A stretch of DNA of 64,000 nt from Stutzerimonas stutzeri (lineage in GTDB: Bacteria > Pseudomonadota > Gammaproteobacteria > Pseudomonadales > Pseudomonadaceae): NCBI RefSeq assembly GCF_024448715.1, contig NZ_JAMOHZ010000005.1, positions 410,512-474,511 on the forward strand, read 5' to 3'. Position 1 is the stretch's first letter; every line of letters starts with the position of its first letter. A model generated the notes under the pieces. The model saw only the letters and a list, made by a program, of their open reading frames with translations, was not told where the DNA came from and made no database searches. The position numbers and the translations under genes are program-made. Shown here one piece after another: positions 15,496 through 27,044 of this stretch.

Positions 15496-15805
15496 GGGCG
15501 CCCTCTTGGTTGAGTAAGGGCTACCGGTACCGCTACTTCTTTGTGTAGCACCACGAAAATATCAAATAAAAACCGGCAGGCTCGAACCGACGCACAAAGC
15601 TCTACGACATGAAGTAAGCACTCCCCGGAAGTGGCCCTAACAGTCCCGCTGAGCGCGCAGCCGTTCGCATGCGGGCGTCACCCTTTCGTATTGCGGTTTT
15701 TCAGACTTCATATTCGAACAGCCAACTGCCCATCTTGAGCCTGTCATTACCGAGCTGACGACGCGTCCGTCGAGCCCAGTCTGGTTCTCAATATGGAGCC
15801 CCCCG
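15496..15805 (+). other. 310-bp leader region of nhaD
   Basis: No gene is evident. The length before nhaD is unusual for this window and would suit a long 5' leader, but I can point to no definite promoter boxes, aptamer core or terminator. The ribosome site before nhaD is weak (TGGAG). Confidence 0.4.
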
Positions 15806-17185
15806 ATGTACATACTCATGGCTGTCGTGTTTTTCATTGGCTATCTATGCATAGCCTTCGAACACCCGTTGAGAATCGACAAGGCAGCGGCTGCACTTCT
15901 TACAGCCGTGCTGTGCTGGACCGTGCTGGTACTGGGCGCAGACTCGATCGTCCCGATGTTGCAATCGGGCAGCCACGATCCAGCCGACTCGTCGGCGGTG
16001 GTCGAGTCACTGCGGCATCATCTGGGTGAAATTTCGGAAATCCTGTTCTTCCTGCTTGGCGCGATGACAATCGTCGAGCTGATCGACTCTCACGAAGGTT
16101 TCAAGGTCATCACCGACCGCATCCAGACCCGCAAGCGCGTCCATTTGCTATGGATCATTGGTCTCCTGACCTTCTTCCTGTCTGCCGCGCTGGACAACCT
16201 GACCACCACAATCGTCATGGTCTCGTTGCTGCGCAAACTGATTCGCGGCCGCCCGGAACGCTGGCTCTACGTGGGCGTCGTGGTCATCGCCGCTAACGCA
16301 GGCGGTGCCTGGTCGCCGATTGGCGACGTGACCACCACCATGCTCTGGATCGGCGGTCAGATCACAGCGCCCGGCATCATCACCGGTCTGTTCCTGCCGA
16401 GCCTGGTATGCCTGTTGGTGCCATTATTCATTCTCAGTTTCCGTTTGCGTGGCGAGGCGCCTCGGCCCCGTGCCCGCACCCACCTGGGCGAGGAGGTTCC
16501 GCCTAGCACTACGCCGTTCGAACGCAACCTGGTGCTGGTGCTCGGCCTCGGCGCCCTACTATTCGTGCCGATTTTCAAGACCGTGACACACCTACCGCCG
16601 TACATGGGCATCCTCTTCGGCCTCGGCGTGCTTTGGATCACTACTGAGTTCATCCATCGCCACAAAAATGACGAAGACAAGCATCCGCTTTCCGTGGTCG
16701 GCGTTTTGCGCAAGGTCGACACCCCTAGCGTATTGTTCTTCCTCGGCATCCTGCTGGCGGTCGCCGCACTTGCCACCGCTGGCCACCTGACCCAAGTCGC
16801 CACCGCGCTACGTGAATCGCTGGGCCATATCTATCCGATCAGCTATTCCATCGGCCTGCTTTCGGCAGTGGTGGATAACGTGCCGCTGGTGGCCGGCTCG
16901 ATGAAAATGTACCCGCTGGTTACCCCAGCCATGCTAGCCGCGGCCTCCCCTGAGGAGACCGGCTGGTTGTCGCAGTTCATAGTCGATGGCAACTTCTGGG
17001 AAATGCTCGCCTACTGCGCCGGCACAGGCGGCAGCACGCTGATCATCGGCTCGGCTGCAGGTGTTGCGGCAATGGGCATGGAGAGGATCAGCTTCACCTG
17101 GTACATCAAGCGCGTCAGCCTGCTGGCTTTCCTCGGCTACACTGCTGGTGCCGTCACCTATGTCGGTATTCTTGCTCTGCGTTAA
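15806..17185 (+). CDS. nhaD: NhaD-type sodium/proton antiporter
   Basis: Inner-membrane antiporter expelling Na+ (and usually Li+) in exchange for protons. It has 459 residues with about 11-13 hydrophobic helices and belongs to the ion transporter superfamily related to ArsB. Family features are the loop DNLTTTIVMVSLLRKL (around 130), NAGGAWSPIGDVTTTMLW, the second repeat SAVVDNVPLVAGSMKMY, and GTGGSTLIIGSAAGVA near the end. An alternative ATG four codons in is possible. Alone, with a long leader and a weak hairpin after it. Confidence 0.92.
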   Translation: MYILMAVVFFIGYLCIAFEHPLRIDKAAAALLTAVLCWTVLVLGADSIVPMLQSGSHDPADSSAVVESLRHHLGEISEILFFLLGAMTIVELIDSHEGFKVITDRIQTRKRVHLLWIIGLLTFFLSAALDNLTTTIVMVSLLRKLIRGRPERWLYVGVVVIAANAGGAWSPIGDVTTTMLWIGGQITAPGIITGLFLPSLVCLLVPLFILSFRLRGEAPRPRARTHLGEEVPPSTTPFERNLVLVLGLGALLFVPIFKTVTHLPPYMGILFGLGVLWITTEFIHRHKNDEDKHPLSVVGVLRKVDTPSVLFFLGILLAVAALATAGHLTQVATALRESLGHIYPISYSIGLLSAVVDNVPLVAGSMKMYPLVTPAMLAAASPEETGWLSQFIVDGNFWEMLAYCAGTGGSTLIIGSAAGVAAMGMERISFTWYIKRVSLLAFLGYTAGAVTYVGILALR

Positions 17186-17206
17186 CGACACGCCGCTAGC
17201 CCTGGT

Positions 17207-17249
17207 CCGTTGATGTCGCGTAAAGCAGACTCAACGGGTGGGCTTTTTA
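17207..17249 (+). terminator. Probable terminator of nhaD
   Basis: CCGTTGA and TCAACGG pair around a 17-base loop that has an inner GTC/GAC pairing; TTTTTAT follows after seven bases. Less compact than the other terminators in the window. Confidence 0.5.
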
Positions 17250-17265
17250 TAGTCATGGAATCGCG

Positions 17266-17562
17266 ATGACCGTCAGCAAGACAAAAAGCAGTTTCTATCG
17301 TCGACTCTACGTCGCCTGGCTGATCGACAGCGGCGCAGCTACCAGCGTGCCAGCGCTGGTGGAGGCGACCGGAATGCCCAGACGCACGGCTCAAGACACC
17401 CTGGCTGCGCTGGCCGATCTCGATATCGATTGCCGTTTCGTCCAGGAAAACGGCGAGCGACACAATGCCGGCCATTACTCCATTCACAGCTGGGGGGCCA
17501 TCGACCGGCAATGGATTGAGCACAACCTGTCCCAGCTCAAATCCGTTCTCGACTATCCGTAA
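17266..17562 (+). CDS. Small winged helix-turn-helix protein
   Basis: A 98-residue protein with a recognisable helix-turn-helix core (VPALVEATGMPRRTAQDTL, about residues 28-46) followed by a wing-like segment, so it is probably a DNA-binding regulator. The tail is acidic and aromatic. It lies between nhaD and an MFS gene on the same strand; whether it controls either is not shown. Confidence 0.75.
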   Translation: MTVSKTKSSFYRRLYVAWLIDSGAATSVPALVEATGMPRRTAQDTLAALADLDIDCRFVQENGERHNAGHYSIHSWGAIDRQWIEHNLSQLKSVLDYP

Positions 17563-17639
17563 ATGATGCCGGGCTTGCGGACAGAAGCCGAACATTTGGA
17601 CGCTGCTAAGCCCATCGTTTCAAAGAGTTCGGGTATTCG

Positions 17640-17753
17640 GTGCGCCTATTCACCGTAATGCTGATGCTAGCCACGGCACCGCTCTGCTGCGTGCAGTCGG
17701 CGCCGCCAGAACTATCCATCGGTAGGGTGGCTGGTTATCGCGGCGACCGCTAA
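17640..17753 (+). CDS. Possible 37-residue secreted microprotein
   Basis: A GTG-started frame of 37 codons whose first 17 residues (RLFTVMLMLATAPLCC) look like a signal peptide and whose tail is short and polar. There is only a poor AAGAG-like ribosome site upstream. It fills most of the gap between the HTH gene and the MFS gene. It may be chance. Confidence 0.2.
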   Translation: MRLFTVMLMLATAPLCCVQSAPPELSIGRVAGYRGDR

Positions 17754-17787
17754 GCTGTGGTCCTTTTCGCGAGCATGGTCCGCCTCG

Positions 17788-18954
17788 ATGTCCGAACGCC
17801 CCGCTCTATTCCCGGTTCTGCTGGCCGGAGCTACGCTGCTGCTGGTAGTCCATGGGTTAGGCCGTTTCGTCTATACCCCGCTGCTGCCTTGGCTGGTGGA
17901 AGACGGCGTACTAACGGTGCAACAAGGGGCGAACATCGCCAGCTGGAACTATCTGGGCTATCTCATCGGCGCGTTGCTCGCCTTGCGCTGGCACCGGGTC
18001 ACGCAGATTCGTCGGAGCCTACCCTGGGCACTGGCGCTGCATGTGCTTAGTACGCTGGCGCAGACTCAGGCCGAATCGGCGGAAGCTCTTTCTGCACTAC
18101 GCCTGCTCAACGGCATCAGCAACGGGCTGGTTTTCGTCCAGGCGCCGTCGTTGATCCTCGAATGGCTGGCGCGCCATCGTCGCGTTTCTTCCAGTGGGCT
18201 TGTCTATCTGGGCGTCTGCGTGGGGCTGATTCTTTCCAGCCTATTGGTAAGCCTTAGCAATGGCTTACTGGAGGGGGCCGAACGCTGGTGGCCCGCGGCG
18301 CTGCTTTCGATTCCTCTGGCATGGTGGGGTTGGCGGCAACTGGCGCGACTGGATATGCCCGAGGAAGTACCTGCCGAAAAACCGGAACAACTTAGCGGCC
18401 GCCTGCTGGATCGCGCCAGCACACCGCTATTCTTGTCCTATGCCGGCGCTGGGATGGGTTACATCCTGCCGATGACCTTCCTACCCATGGTGGCGCGCCT
18501 CCAGGTCGAACCCGGCAGCTCGCTTATCGAAAGCAGCTGGCTGGTGGTCGCAGTCGCGACGCTCCCCTCACCCTGGCTGTGGAATCGTCTCGGCGCCCTG
18601 CTCGGCGATATCCGGGCCCTGCGTTTAAGTTATGTCACCCAATTGGCCGGCGTCCTGGCGGCGCTATTGCTACCGGGTGCGCCGGGCATCCTGCTGTGCG
18701 CCGTGTTGGTCGGCGGCACCTTTCTCGGCACGGTATTGCTAACCCAGCGTCTGGCCCGCGCGCTGCACCCGCACCAGGGGCCGCGACTTTCCGCAGCGCT
18801 GATTGCGCTCTACAGCCTGACCCAGCTGGCCGGCCCTTGGCTCACCGGGGTCTGGCTGAACATGGGTGGCACGCTGCACAGCGCCTTCTGGCTCGGTGCC
18901 GGCGCGCTGCTTTGGGGATTGATCTGGATGCTGCTGGTGCCACGCCGCGACTGA
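17788..18954 (+). CDS. YbfB/YjiJ family MFS transporter
   Basis: A 388-residue permease with about 12 hydrophobic helices. The first helix motif HGLGRFVYTPLLPWL is diagnostic of the YbfB/YjiJ subfamily, whose substrate is not established. The N- and C-terminal halves are separated by a charged loop at about 190-205. There is no clear ribosome site, so the exact start is less sure. It is followed after 45 bp by rlmF. Confidence 0.88.
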   Translation: MSERPALFPVLLAGATLLLVVHGLGRFVYTPLLPWLVEDGVLTVQQGANIASWNYLGYLIGALLALRWHRVTQIRRSLPWALALHVLSTLAQTQAESAEALSALRLLNGISNGLVFVQAPSLILEWLARHRRVSSSGLVYLGVCVGLILSSLLVSLSNGLLEGAERWWPAALLSIPLAWWGWRQLARLDMPEEVPAEKPEQLSGRLLDRASTPLFLSYAGAGMGYILPMTFLPMVARLQVEPGSSLIESSWLVVAVATLPSPWLWNRLGALLGDIRALRLSYVTQLAGVLAALLLPGAPGILLCAVLVGGTFLGTVLLTQRLARALHPHQGPRLSAALIALYSLTQLAGPWLTGVWLNMGGTLHSAFWLGAGALLWGLIWMLLVPRRD

Positions 18955-18999
18955 AAGCTGTGGGACAATTCCGTTCTTCATCGATACCAGCGCCCGATC

Positions 19000-20004
19000 A
19001 TGCCCGCCCCGAAATCAACCAACGCCGCCTCACGCGCCGCTAAGCCCGCCAACGACAAGGCCATACTGCACCCTCGCAATCGCCATACGGGGCGCTACGA
19101 CTTTCCCGCACTGCTTGCCGGCAGTCCGGAGCTGTCGGAATTCGTGATACTCAATCCCTATGGCAAACAGAGCATCGATTTCGCCAACCCAAATGCGGTG
19201 CGCGTGTTCAACCGTGCGCTGCTCAAGCGGTTCTACGGCATCGCTCACTGGGATATCCCGCCGGGTTATCTGTGCCCACCGATACCTGGCCGGGCCGACT
19301 ATCTGCATGGGCTCGCTGACCTGCTCGCCGACGGTAATGCCGGCAAGATTCCACGCGGTTCAGCTATCCATGTCTTAGATGTCGGTACTGGCGCCAACTG
19401 CATCTATCCGCTGATCGGTTTGCACGAATATGGCTGGTGCTTTACCGGCTCGGACATCGACACCATAGCGCTGGCCTCAGCACGCACCATCGTCACCGCA
19501 AACAAACTCGACAAAAACATCGCGCTACGCCAACAGCCTGATCCACGGCATATATTTGAGGGTCTGTTACAGGCTGGCGATCGCTTCGACGTCACCCTGT
19601 GCAACCCGCCGTTCCATGCGTCGCAGGCCGAGGCCAACAGCGGCAGCCAGCGCAAATGGCGGAATCTCGGCAAGCTCGACCCAAAGCGCAAGCTGCCAGC
19701 ACTCAACTTCGGCGGTCAGGCGGCAGAACTTTGGTGCGAAGGGGGTGAGGCGGCATTTGTTGCTCGGCTGGCGGATGAGAGCAGGGACGTGGCGCAGCAG
19801 GTCTATTGGTTCAGCACGCTCGTTTCGAAAGCGAGCAACGTCGCACCTTTGCAGGCAAAGCTGAAGAAGCTGGGGGCCTCAGCGATTCGCGTCATCGAGA
19901 TGGCGCAAGGGCAGAAACGCAGCCGTTTCGTCGCCTGGACTTTTTTAAGCGAAGAACAGCAAAGCGAATGGCGCACAACGCACTGGAATCGCCAACCGGG
20001 CTGA
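19000..20004 (+). CDS. rlmF: 23S rRNA (adenine1618-N6)-methyltransferase RlmF
   Basis: SAM-dependent methyltransferase that modifies A1618 of 23S rRNA. The 334-residue protein has a basic N-terminal tail, the family block [12 protein letters not shown], the SAM motif [13 protein letters not shown] (around 127) and the catalytic motif NPPFHAS at 202-208, of the NPPF type used by N6-adenine methyltransferases. The stop directly abuts the stop of the convergent GNAT gene. Confidence 0.95.
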   Translation: MPAPKSTNAASRAAKPANDKAILHPRNRHTGRYDFPALLAGSPELSEFVILNPYGKQSIDFANPNAVRVFNRALLKRFYGIAHWDIPPGYLCPPIPGRADYLHGLADLLADGNAGKIPRGSAIHVLDVGTGANCIYPLIGLHEYGWCFTGSDIDTIALASARTIVTANKLDKNIALRQQPDPRHIFEGLLQAGDRFDVTLCNPPFHASQAEANSGSQRKWRNLGKLDPKRKLPALNFGGQAAELWCEGGEAAFVARLADESRDVAQQVYWFSTLVSKASNVAPLQAKLKKLGASAIRVIEMAQGQKRSRFVAWTFLSEEQQSEWRTTHWNRQPG

Positions 20005-20436
20005 TCAGTTCAGCGAGCGACGAAAGTACTTTGGCGCATCCTCGTAACCCAGTCGCGCATAGAAACGATGGGCACCTTCGCGGCGTGTATCGCAATGGAG
20101 CTCCATACGATCACAGCCGCGGACTCGGGCACGATCTTCTGCCGCCCGCTCCAGCAGCGCACCGATACCCAGGCCACGTGCCGCCGAATCGACACAGAGG
20201 TAACTGATTCGGCAGAAGTCGCCGGCAAGTGCCAGTTGCAAGATGAAATGCAGAGAGATGAACCCGAGCACCTGGCCGCCATCGCCCTCGGCCACCAACA
20301 GGCAGGCATCGTCGTGACTCATTTGCTGCAGTAGGCGACGGTCAATGAAGGCATCGGCTGCGGGATAGCCGAGGTCGGCAAGCAAGCGGGTTATCGCTGC
20401 AGCATCACCATGGTTCGCGTCGCGCACGCTGGGCAT
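20005..20436 (-). CDS. GNAT family N-acetyltransferase
   Basis: A 143-residue acetyltransferase of unknown substrate. Motif A for acetyl-CoA is CVDSAARGLGIGALLERA (around 80-97), and the C-terminal HRFYARLGYED is the usual motif B. It is preceded by a 63-codon gene 3 bp upstream, probably one transcript. Confidence 0.88.
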   Translation of the reverse strand: MPSVRDANHGDAAAITRLLADLGYPAADAFIDRRLLQQMSHDDACLLVAEGDGGQVLGFISLHFILQLALAGDFCRISYLCVDSAARGLGIGALLERAAEDRARVRGCDRMELHCDTRREGAHRFYARLGYEDAPKYFRRSLN

Positions 20437-20439
20437 AGC

Positions 20440-20631
20440 TCAGACAGCCACGTCCCAGAGTTGCTTGTTTTTCAGCGCCATGGTCTGAATATAACGCGGT
20501 TCGCCGTTGATCTCCTCCAGCTCGGTCATGCCGGCGAGCTCGCCGACCACGCGGTAGCGCTTGCCGACACGCTTGTCCTGCAACGGGTAGAGCTGGGCGA
20601 TCTGTTGGGCGAGTTCGGTAAGAGTGGACAT
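20440..20631 (-). CDS. Small conserved-looking hypothetical protein
   Basis: A 63-residue soluble protein: an N-terminal helix (LTELAQQIAQLY) followed by what looks like a small beta barrel (VGKRYRVVGELAG, EPRYIQTMAL). Only 3 bp separate it from the GNAT gene, which suggests an operon. I do not recognise a family. Confidence 0.65.
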   Translation of the reverse strand: MSTLTELAQQIAQLYPLQDKRVGKRYRVVGELAGMTELEEINGEPRYIQTMALKNKQLWDVAV

Positions 20632-20778
20632 GGTTCGGTAGCTCCAGATAACTGCATGCCGCAGCTTTTTACAGGGCTTTGATTACGATTCTGCGACAGC
20701 TTTTATTCGTCTCGCTTGTTGGAGCCATCTGCGACGAATTGATTCCATAAAGCCCGCAAAAACTACCAGATCGGTCGA

Positions 20779-20901
20779 TCAACAGATTCCCACGCCCAAC
20801 TGGAGCAACGCCAGCCCACCCTGCTGCCAGCCCCACCAAGCTACCAACAGCAGCAGCGACGCCAACACGGCACCGCCTGTCCACAGCCATCCGGCACGCA
20901 T
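20779..20901 (-). CDS. 40-residue membrane microprotein coupled to an MFS gene
   Basis: A 40-codon ORF whose ATG overlaps the stop of the upstream MFS gene by 4 bp (ATGA), a classic coupling signal. The product is one strongly hydrophobic Trp-rich helix (WLWTGGAVLASLLLLVAWWG, residues 5-24) with an Arg near the N-terminus and a Gly/Leu-rich tail ending in Cys. Size, topology and coupling suggest a small subunit or stabiliser of the transporter, by analogy with other bacterial membrane microproteins; that role is inference. Confidence 0.6.
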   Translation of the reverse strand: MRAGWLWTGGAVLASLLLLVAWWGWQQGGLALLQLGVGIC

Positions 20902-22115
20902 CACGCCGGCGCTCCGGCCGCCAGACGCACGCGCTCGACGGGCTGCTCGCGAATCGGCCAGTTCAGCGCGGCGGCCATCAGACTGAGCGCAATCGAAATT
21001 TGCCAGACCAGATCGTAGCTGCCGGTCTGGTCATACACCCAGCCACCCAGCCAGCCGCCGAAGAACGAGCCGATCTGATGGAAAAGGAAAACGAGTCCGC
21101 CAAGCATCGACAGGTTGCGCACGCCGAACAGCGTCGCGACCGTACCGTTGGTCAGCGGCACCGTGGACAGCCACAGCAGGCCCATCGCGATGCCGAAGGC
21201 ATAGGCGGTCCAGAGCGTCAGCGGGGCGAAGAAGAACGCGCTGATGACCACGGCCCGGAGCAGATAGAGCGCCGTCAACAACTTGGGCTTCGAGTAGCAG
21301 CCACCCAACCAGCCCGCCGTGTACGTGCCGACCACATTGAACAGCCCGACCAGCGCCAGCACCGTGGTGCCCGCCGCCGCCGGCAAACGCTGATCCACCA
21401 GATAGGCTGGCAGGTGTATGCCGATGAACACCACCTGAAAACCGCAGACGAAGAAACCCAGCGCCAGCAGGCGGAAACCGGGATGACTGACGGCCTCGCG
21501 CAACGCCTCACCCAGCGATTGCTGCGGACCAGTCACCGGTGCGGGCGGCCCGCTGCGCAGCATGAGCGCCAGCGGCATGATCAGCGCCACCAGCAGCCCC
21601 AGCGCCAGCAACGCCGACGACCAACCCAGCCAGCCGATCAGGCCGAGCGTGCCGGGAAGCATCGCAAACTGACCAAAGGATCCCGCAGCACTGGCGATAC
21701 CCATCGCCATGCTGCGCTTCTCGGCAGGCACCGCGCGGCCGACCGCACCGAGAATCACCGAAAACGAGGTACCGGAAAGGCCAAGGCCAATCAATAGCCC
21801 GGCGCTCAGCGAGAGCGACGCTGGCGAGTCCGCACCAGCCATCAGCAGCAGACCCGCAGCGTAGAGCACTCCGCCAAGCAGTACCGCGCGGGCAACGCCG
21901 AAGCGATCGGCCAGCGCGCCGGTGACCGGCTGCGCCAGCCCCCAGATCAGGTTTTGCAAGGCAATGGCGAAGGCAAAGACCTCACGCCCCCAGCCGAACT
22001 CCGCGCTCATTGGCGGTAAAAACAGACCAAAACCATGCCGCGTGCCGAGCGAGACGGCCAAAATCAACGAACCACCCAGCAGGATCCACGTACTGTTGCG
22101 CCATATCGAGTTCAT
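20901..22115 (-). CDS. MFS transporter, monocarboxylate/oxalate-formate antiporter-like
   Basis: A 404-residue permease with 12 hydrophobic helices. Start taken at the ATG at 22115 (MNSIWRNSTWILLGG), because the longer frame upstream encodes a non-membrane, poorly conserved tail crossing the divergent promoter region. Signatures include SLGTRHGFGLFLPPMS in helix 1 and GALADRFGVARAVLLGG in loop 2-3. The overall look is of the OFA/MCT-like group, substrate unknown. Its stop overlaps the start of a 40-residue membrane microprotein. Confidence 0.88.
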   Translation of the reverse strand: MNSIWRNSTWILLGGSLILAVSLGTRHGFGLFLPPMSAEFGWGREVFAFAIALQNLIWGLAQPVTGALADRFGVARAVLLGGVLYAAGLLLMAGADSPASLSLSAGLLIGLGLSGTSFSVILGAVGRAVPAEKRSMAMGIASAAGSFGQFAMLPGTLGLIGWLGWSSALLALGLLVALIMPLALMLRSGPPAPVTGPQQSLGEALREAVSHPGFRLLALGFFVCGFQVVFIGIHLPAYLVDQRLPAAAGTTVLALVGLFNVVGTYTAGWLGGCYSKPKLLTALYLLRAVVISAFFFAPLTLWTAYAFGIAMGLLWLSTVPLTNGTVATLFGVRNLSMLGGLVFLFHQIGSFFGGWLGGWVYDQTGSYDLVWQISIALSLMAAALNWPIREQPVERVRLAAGAPA

Positions 22116-22256
22116 CGTCGACACACTTAGCAAAAACGGAAGGATCCATCTTACTCGCATAAGGCCACCCGACCGCATCCACTTTTTTTGCCCAGCGGCA
22201 GGCACGACTGCTCGGTTAAACTGCCGCCTATTTGCCTCACCCGACGCGAGTACCTC

Positions 22257-23264
22257 ATGCCCATTCGCCACTGCATTGTTCATCTGATCGAGAAAAAGCC
22301 GGACGGTAGCCCTGCCGTACTTCATGCTCGAGACTCGGAGCTGAGCGAGTCCCAGGCCATCGAAAATCTTCTGGCCGATCTCAACGAGAGCTATAACGCC
22401 AAGCAAGGCAAGGCCTGGGGCTACTTCCACGACGAATCCGGCGCTTATCCGTTCAGCGGCTGGCTCAGCCAGTACATGGAAAGCAACCAGGACTTCACCG
22501 CATTCAGCCGGCAGGCGGTGGAACATCTGCAAAAGCTGATGGAAGAGTCGAACCTCTCAACTGGCGGCCACGTGCTCTTCGCCCATTACCAGCAGGGCAT
22601 GACTGATTACCTGGCGATCGCCCTGCTGCACCACAGCAACGGCGTCACGGTCACCGATTCGCTGGATGTCGCACCAGCCAAGCACCTAGATCTCGGTCAG
22701 CTGCACCTGGCGACGCGGATAAACCTGTCCGAGTGGAAGAACAACCAGCAATCGAAACAATACATCTCGTTCATCAAGGGCAAGAACGGCAAGAAGGTCT
22801 CGGAATACTTCCGCGACTTCATCGGCTGCCAGGAAGGCGTCGATGGCCCCGGCGAGACCCGCACGCTGCTCAAGGCCTTCAGCGACTACGTCGAGAGCGA
22901 AGACCTGCCAGAAGAAAAAGCCCGCGAGAAAACCAGCGCACTAGTGGGTTATGCCAGCAGCCAGGCGAAGATCGGCGAGCCGATGTCGCTGGAGGAGCTG
23001 TCCGGCGTGATCGACGAAGAGCGACCGCGCGCCTTCTATGAGCACATCCGCAACAAGGACTACGGTCTCTCGCCGGAAATTCCGGCCGACAAGCGCACCC
23101 TCAACCAGTTTCAGCGTTTCACCGGACGCGCCGAGGGACTGTCGATCAGCTTCGAATCGCATCTGCTGGGCTCGAAAATCGAATACGACGAAGCCCGCAA
23201 CATGCTGATCATCCGCCAACTGCCAACGCAGCTGACCGACCAGCTCAAGCGCCGCAAGGACTGA
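22257..23264 (+). CDS. yejK: Nucleoid-associated protein YejK/NdpA
   Basis: A 335-residue member of the 37-kDa nucleoid-associated protein family, which is associated with the bacterial nucleoid. The start at 22257 ([14 protein letters not shown]) gives the family N-terminus; a 23-codon upstream extension is not conserved. Typical segments are [12 protein letters not shown], the [12 protein letters not shown] block and [17 protein letters not shown] near the end. Monocistronic, divergent from the MFS gene. Confidence 0.93.
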   Translation: MPIRHCIVHLIEKKPDGSPAVLHARDSELSESQAIENLLADLNESYNAKQGKAWGYFHDESGAYPFSGWLSQYMESNQDFTAFSRQAVEHLQKLMEESNLSTGGHVLFAHYQQGMTDYLAIALLHHSNGVTVTDSLDVAPAKHLDLGQLHLATRINLSEWKNNQQSKQYISFIKGKNGKKVSEYFRDFIGCQEGVDGPGETRTLLKAFSDYVESEDLPEEKAREKTSALVGYASSQAKIGEPMSLEELSGVIDEERPRAFYEHIRNKDYGLSPEIPADKRTLNQFQRFTGRAEGLSISFESHLLGSKIEYDEARNMLIIRQLPTQLTDQLKRRKD

Positions 23265-23315
23265 TACTCCACCTGCGGTTCATCGCACTGTAGCGACAGG
23301 CCACAGCAAAGCGAC

Positions 23316-23343
23316 CCGCGGACCGGCAATGACCGATCCGCGG
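23316..23343. terminator. Hairpin between convergent yejK and GST genes
   Basis: CCGCGGA (23316-23322) and TCCGCGG (23337-23343) form a strong stem in the 89-bp gap between two convergent stops. No U-run on either side; probably a two-way barrier. Confidence 0.45.
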
Positions 23344-23353
23344 ATCCTGCGCA

Positions 23354-24292
23354 TCAACGGGCGTCGATGCGATAGCCGATACGCGGGAAGTGCACGTGTA
23401 CCACCCCGGCACGCTCATCTTCGCGGCGCAGGATCAAGTCTTCGACGCCGGCAAACACCAGCTCACCCTCGACAGGATCGGTGCCGTAATCCACGGCGGA
23501 AATCGTCACCTGCTGGCCGGCCTGGAAACCGTTGGGCTCGAAGAACGCCTCGTCCGGCAAGGCAGCTGGAGTGGAACTGCGGGCGATTGCCACGGCCTCT
23601 TCGGCAGACAGCTCGGAAAGCGAGCCATGGCCGACAGCCAATACTTTGCCAAGCCAGGTGGCAACGTCCGGATAGTCATCTACCAGCGGCGCGGTAACCG
23701 GTGTGCCCTTAAGGAACCAAAGGCAATGGGCGACGGCGAAATCGGCTACGCAAGGCACGCTGCCCAGCAAAAACTCCCCGTTCTCGCGCGCCAGCTGTTG
23801 TTGCAGGCGAGCCATCAATACTGGCCAGTGGCTCTTAGCCTGCTCCAGCGGAATGCGTGACACCGAACCACTGCCGAACAATGCGGCGCGGTCCTTACTG
23901 AAGACCTGAATAAACTCCTTGGGTACCTGAGCGAAGCGCAGGGCCATGGATTCGGGCTGGAAAACCAGACTCACAGCATGCAGGAACAACACCGAGTCAG
24001 CCCACAGTGCCAGCGTCGCAGCTACGAATTCGTGCCCTTCGGGGAACAAGGCCGGCGTGCTTTTCTCGGCTTCAAGGCGGCGGGCCATCAGCGCGGTATC
24101 GCAATACACATCGGCGCCAACCTGGAGCACCGGGGTACGCCGATAACCACCGGTCAGCGCGGTCAGGTCCGGCTTGGGCATCACCGGTGGTATCTGTACC
24201 GAACGCCAGGAAAGCTGCTTGAAACCCAGCATCAGACGCGCCTTTTCGGCGAAGGGAGAGGTGGGGTAGTGGTGCAGAATCAGTTCATACAT
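23354..24292 (-). CDS. Glutathione S-transferase family protein with C-terminal extension
   Basis: A 312-residue protein. Residues 1-80 are a thioredoxin-like GST domain (YELILHHYPTSPFAEKAR, with Ser/Thr near the glutathione site and the cis-Pro motif RRTPVLQ), and about 85-200 are the helical GST domain. The last 90 residues are an additional beta-rich part (GQQVTISAVDYGTDPVEGEL onward), making it longer than a standard GST of about 210. Substrate unknown. Confidence 0.85.
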   Translation of the reverse strand: MYELILHHYPTSPFAEKARLMLGFKQLSWRSVQIPPVMPKPDLTALTGGYRRTPVLQVGADVYCDTALMARRLEAEKSTPALFPEGHEFVAATLALWADSVLFLHAVSLVFQPESMALRFAQVPKEFIQVFSKDRAALFGSGSVSRIPLEQAKSHWPVLMARLQQQLARENGEFLLGSVPCVADFAVAHCLWFLKGTPVTAPLVDDYPDVATWLGKVLAVGHGSLSELSAEEAVAIARSSTPAALPDEAFFEPNGFQAGQQVTISAVDYGTDPVEGELVFAGVEDLILRREDERAGVVHVHFPRIGYRIDAR

Positions 24293-24359
24293 TGCAGGCT
24301 CCGCCAGTCTTGTAGGTAGACCGGCAGCTTACTCGGCCCGGCCGAGGCAGCCTACCCGT

Positions 24360-26432
<2,073 letters not shown>

Positions 26433-26441
26433 CGCGGCCGC

Positions 26442-26912
26442 TCAAGGCCTGCCGATAGGTGCAAAGATGCCTGCGGTGTGCTCGGCTAGCACTCCTGCCG
26501 CCAACTCCACTTCCAAGCCACGTCGCCCAGCACTGACATAGATACTCGGCTGTGCCTGCGCCGAGTTGTCGATAAAGGTGCGCAGGCGTTTCTTCTGGCC
26601 CAACGGGCTGATGCCGCCGACCAGATATCCCGTCGCCCTTTGCGCTGCCATCGGATCGGCCATGTCGACCTTCTTCACCTTAGCGGCCTGCGCCAGCGCC
26701 TTTAAATCAAGGCTGCCGCCGACGGGCACCACGGCGACCAGTAGCTCATGCTTTTCGCTGCAGGCCAACAGTGTCTTGAACACGCGTGCGGGCTCCAGGC
26801 CGAGCTTTTCCGCAGCTTCAAGCCCGTAGGAAGCGGATTTCGGGTCATGCTCGTAGCTGTGAATGCGGTGTTCGGCCTTGGCTTTTTTCAACAGATCGAT
26901 GGCGGGGGTCAT
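26442..26912 (-). CDS. ybaK: Cys-tRNA(Pro)/Cys-tRNA(Cys) deacylase YbaK
   Basis: A 156-residue trans-editing enzyme that removes Cys wrongly attached to tRNA-Pro. The YbaK/INS fold is shown by EKLGLEPARVFKTLL with the conserved Lys, then AVVPVGGSLDLKALAQA and GGISPLGQKKRL. Convergent with mltF with 9 bp between stops. Confidence 0.95.
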   Translation of the reverse strand: MTPAIDLLKKAKAEHRIHSYEHDPKSASYGLEAAEKLGLEPARVFKTLLACSEKHELLVAVVPVGGSLDLKALAQAAKVKKVDMADPMAAQRATGYLVGGISPLGQKKRLRTFIDNSAQAQPSIYVSAGRRGLEVELAAGVLAEHTAGIFAPIGRP

Positions 26913-27044
26913 GGCGGCGATGGCGGTCGGTTAACAAATGATGGATACATTAGCCGAAAACACCATGAAACGAACGCGGCGATCTGACCGCTTCCCAGGC
27001 GGCGTAGGCGCAGCGGTGCCTGGCGGCTCAGCGCAGCGAAGCAC

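Noticed and set aside
20669..20890. 73-codon minus-strand frame overlapping the 40-residue microprotein
   Set aside because: Different frame, no ribosome site, Gly/Ser/Arg-rich; the microprotein frame is coupled to the MFS stop and is more convincing.
21000..21797. 265-codon plus-strand frame opposite the MFS gene
   Set aside because: Gln/Arg-rich low-complexity translation typical of an antisense shadow of a membrane protein gene.
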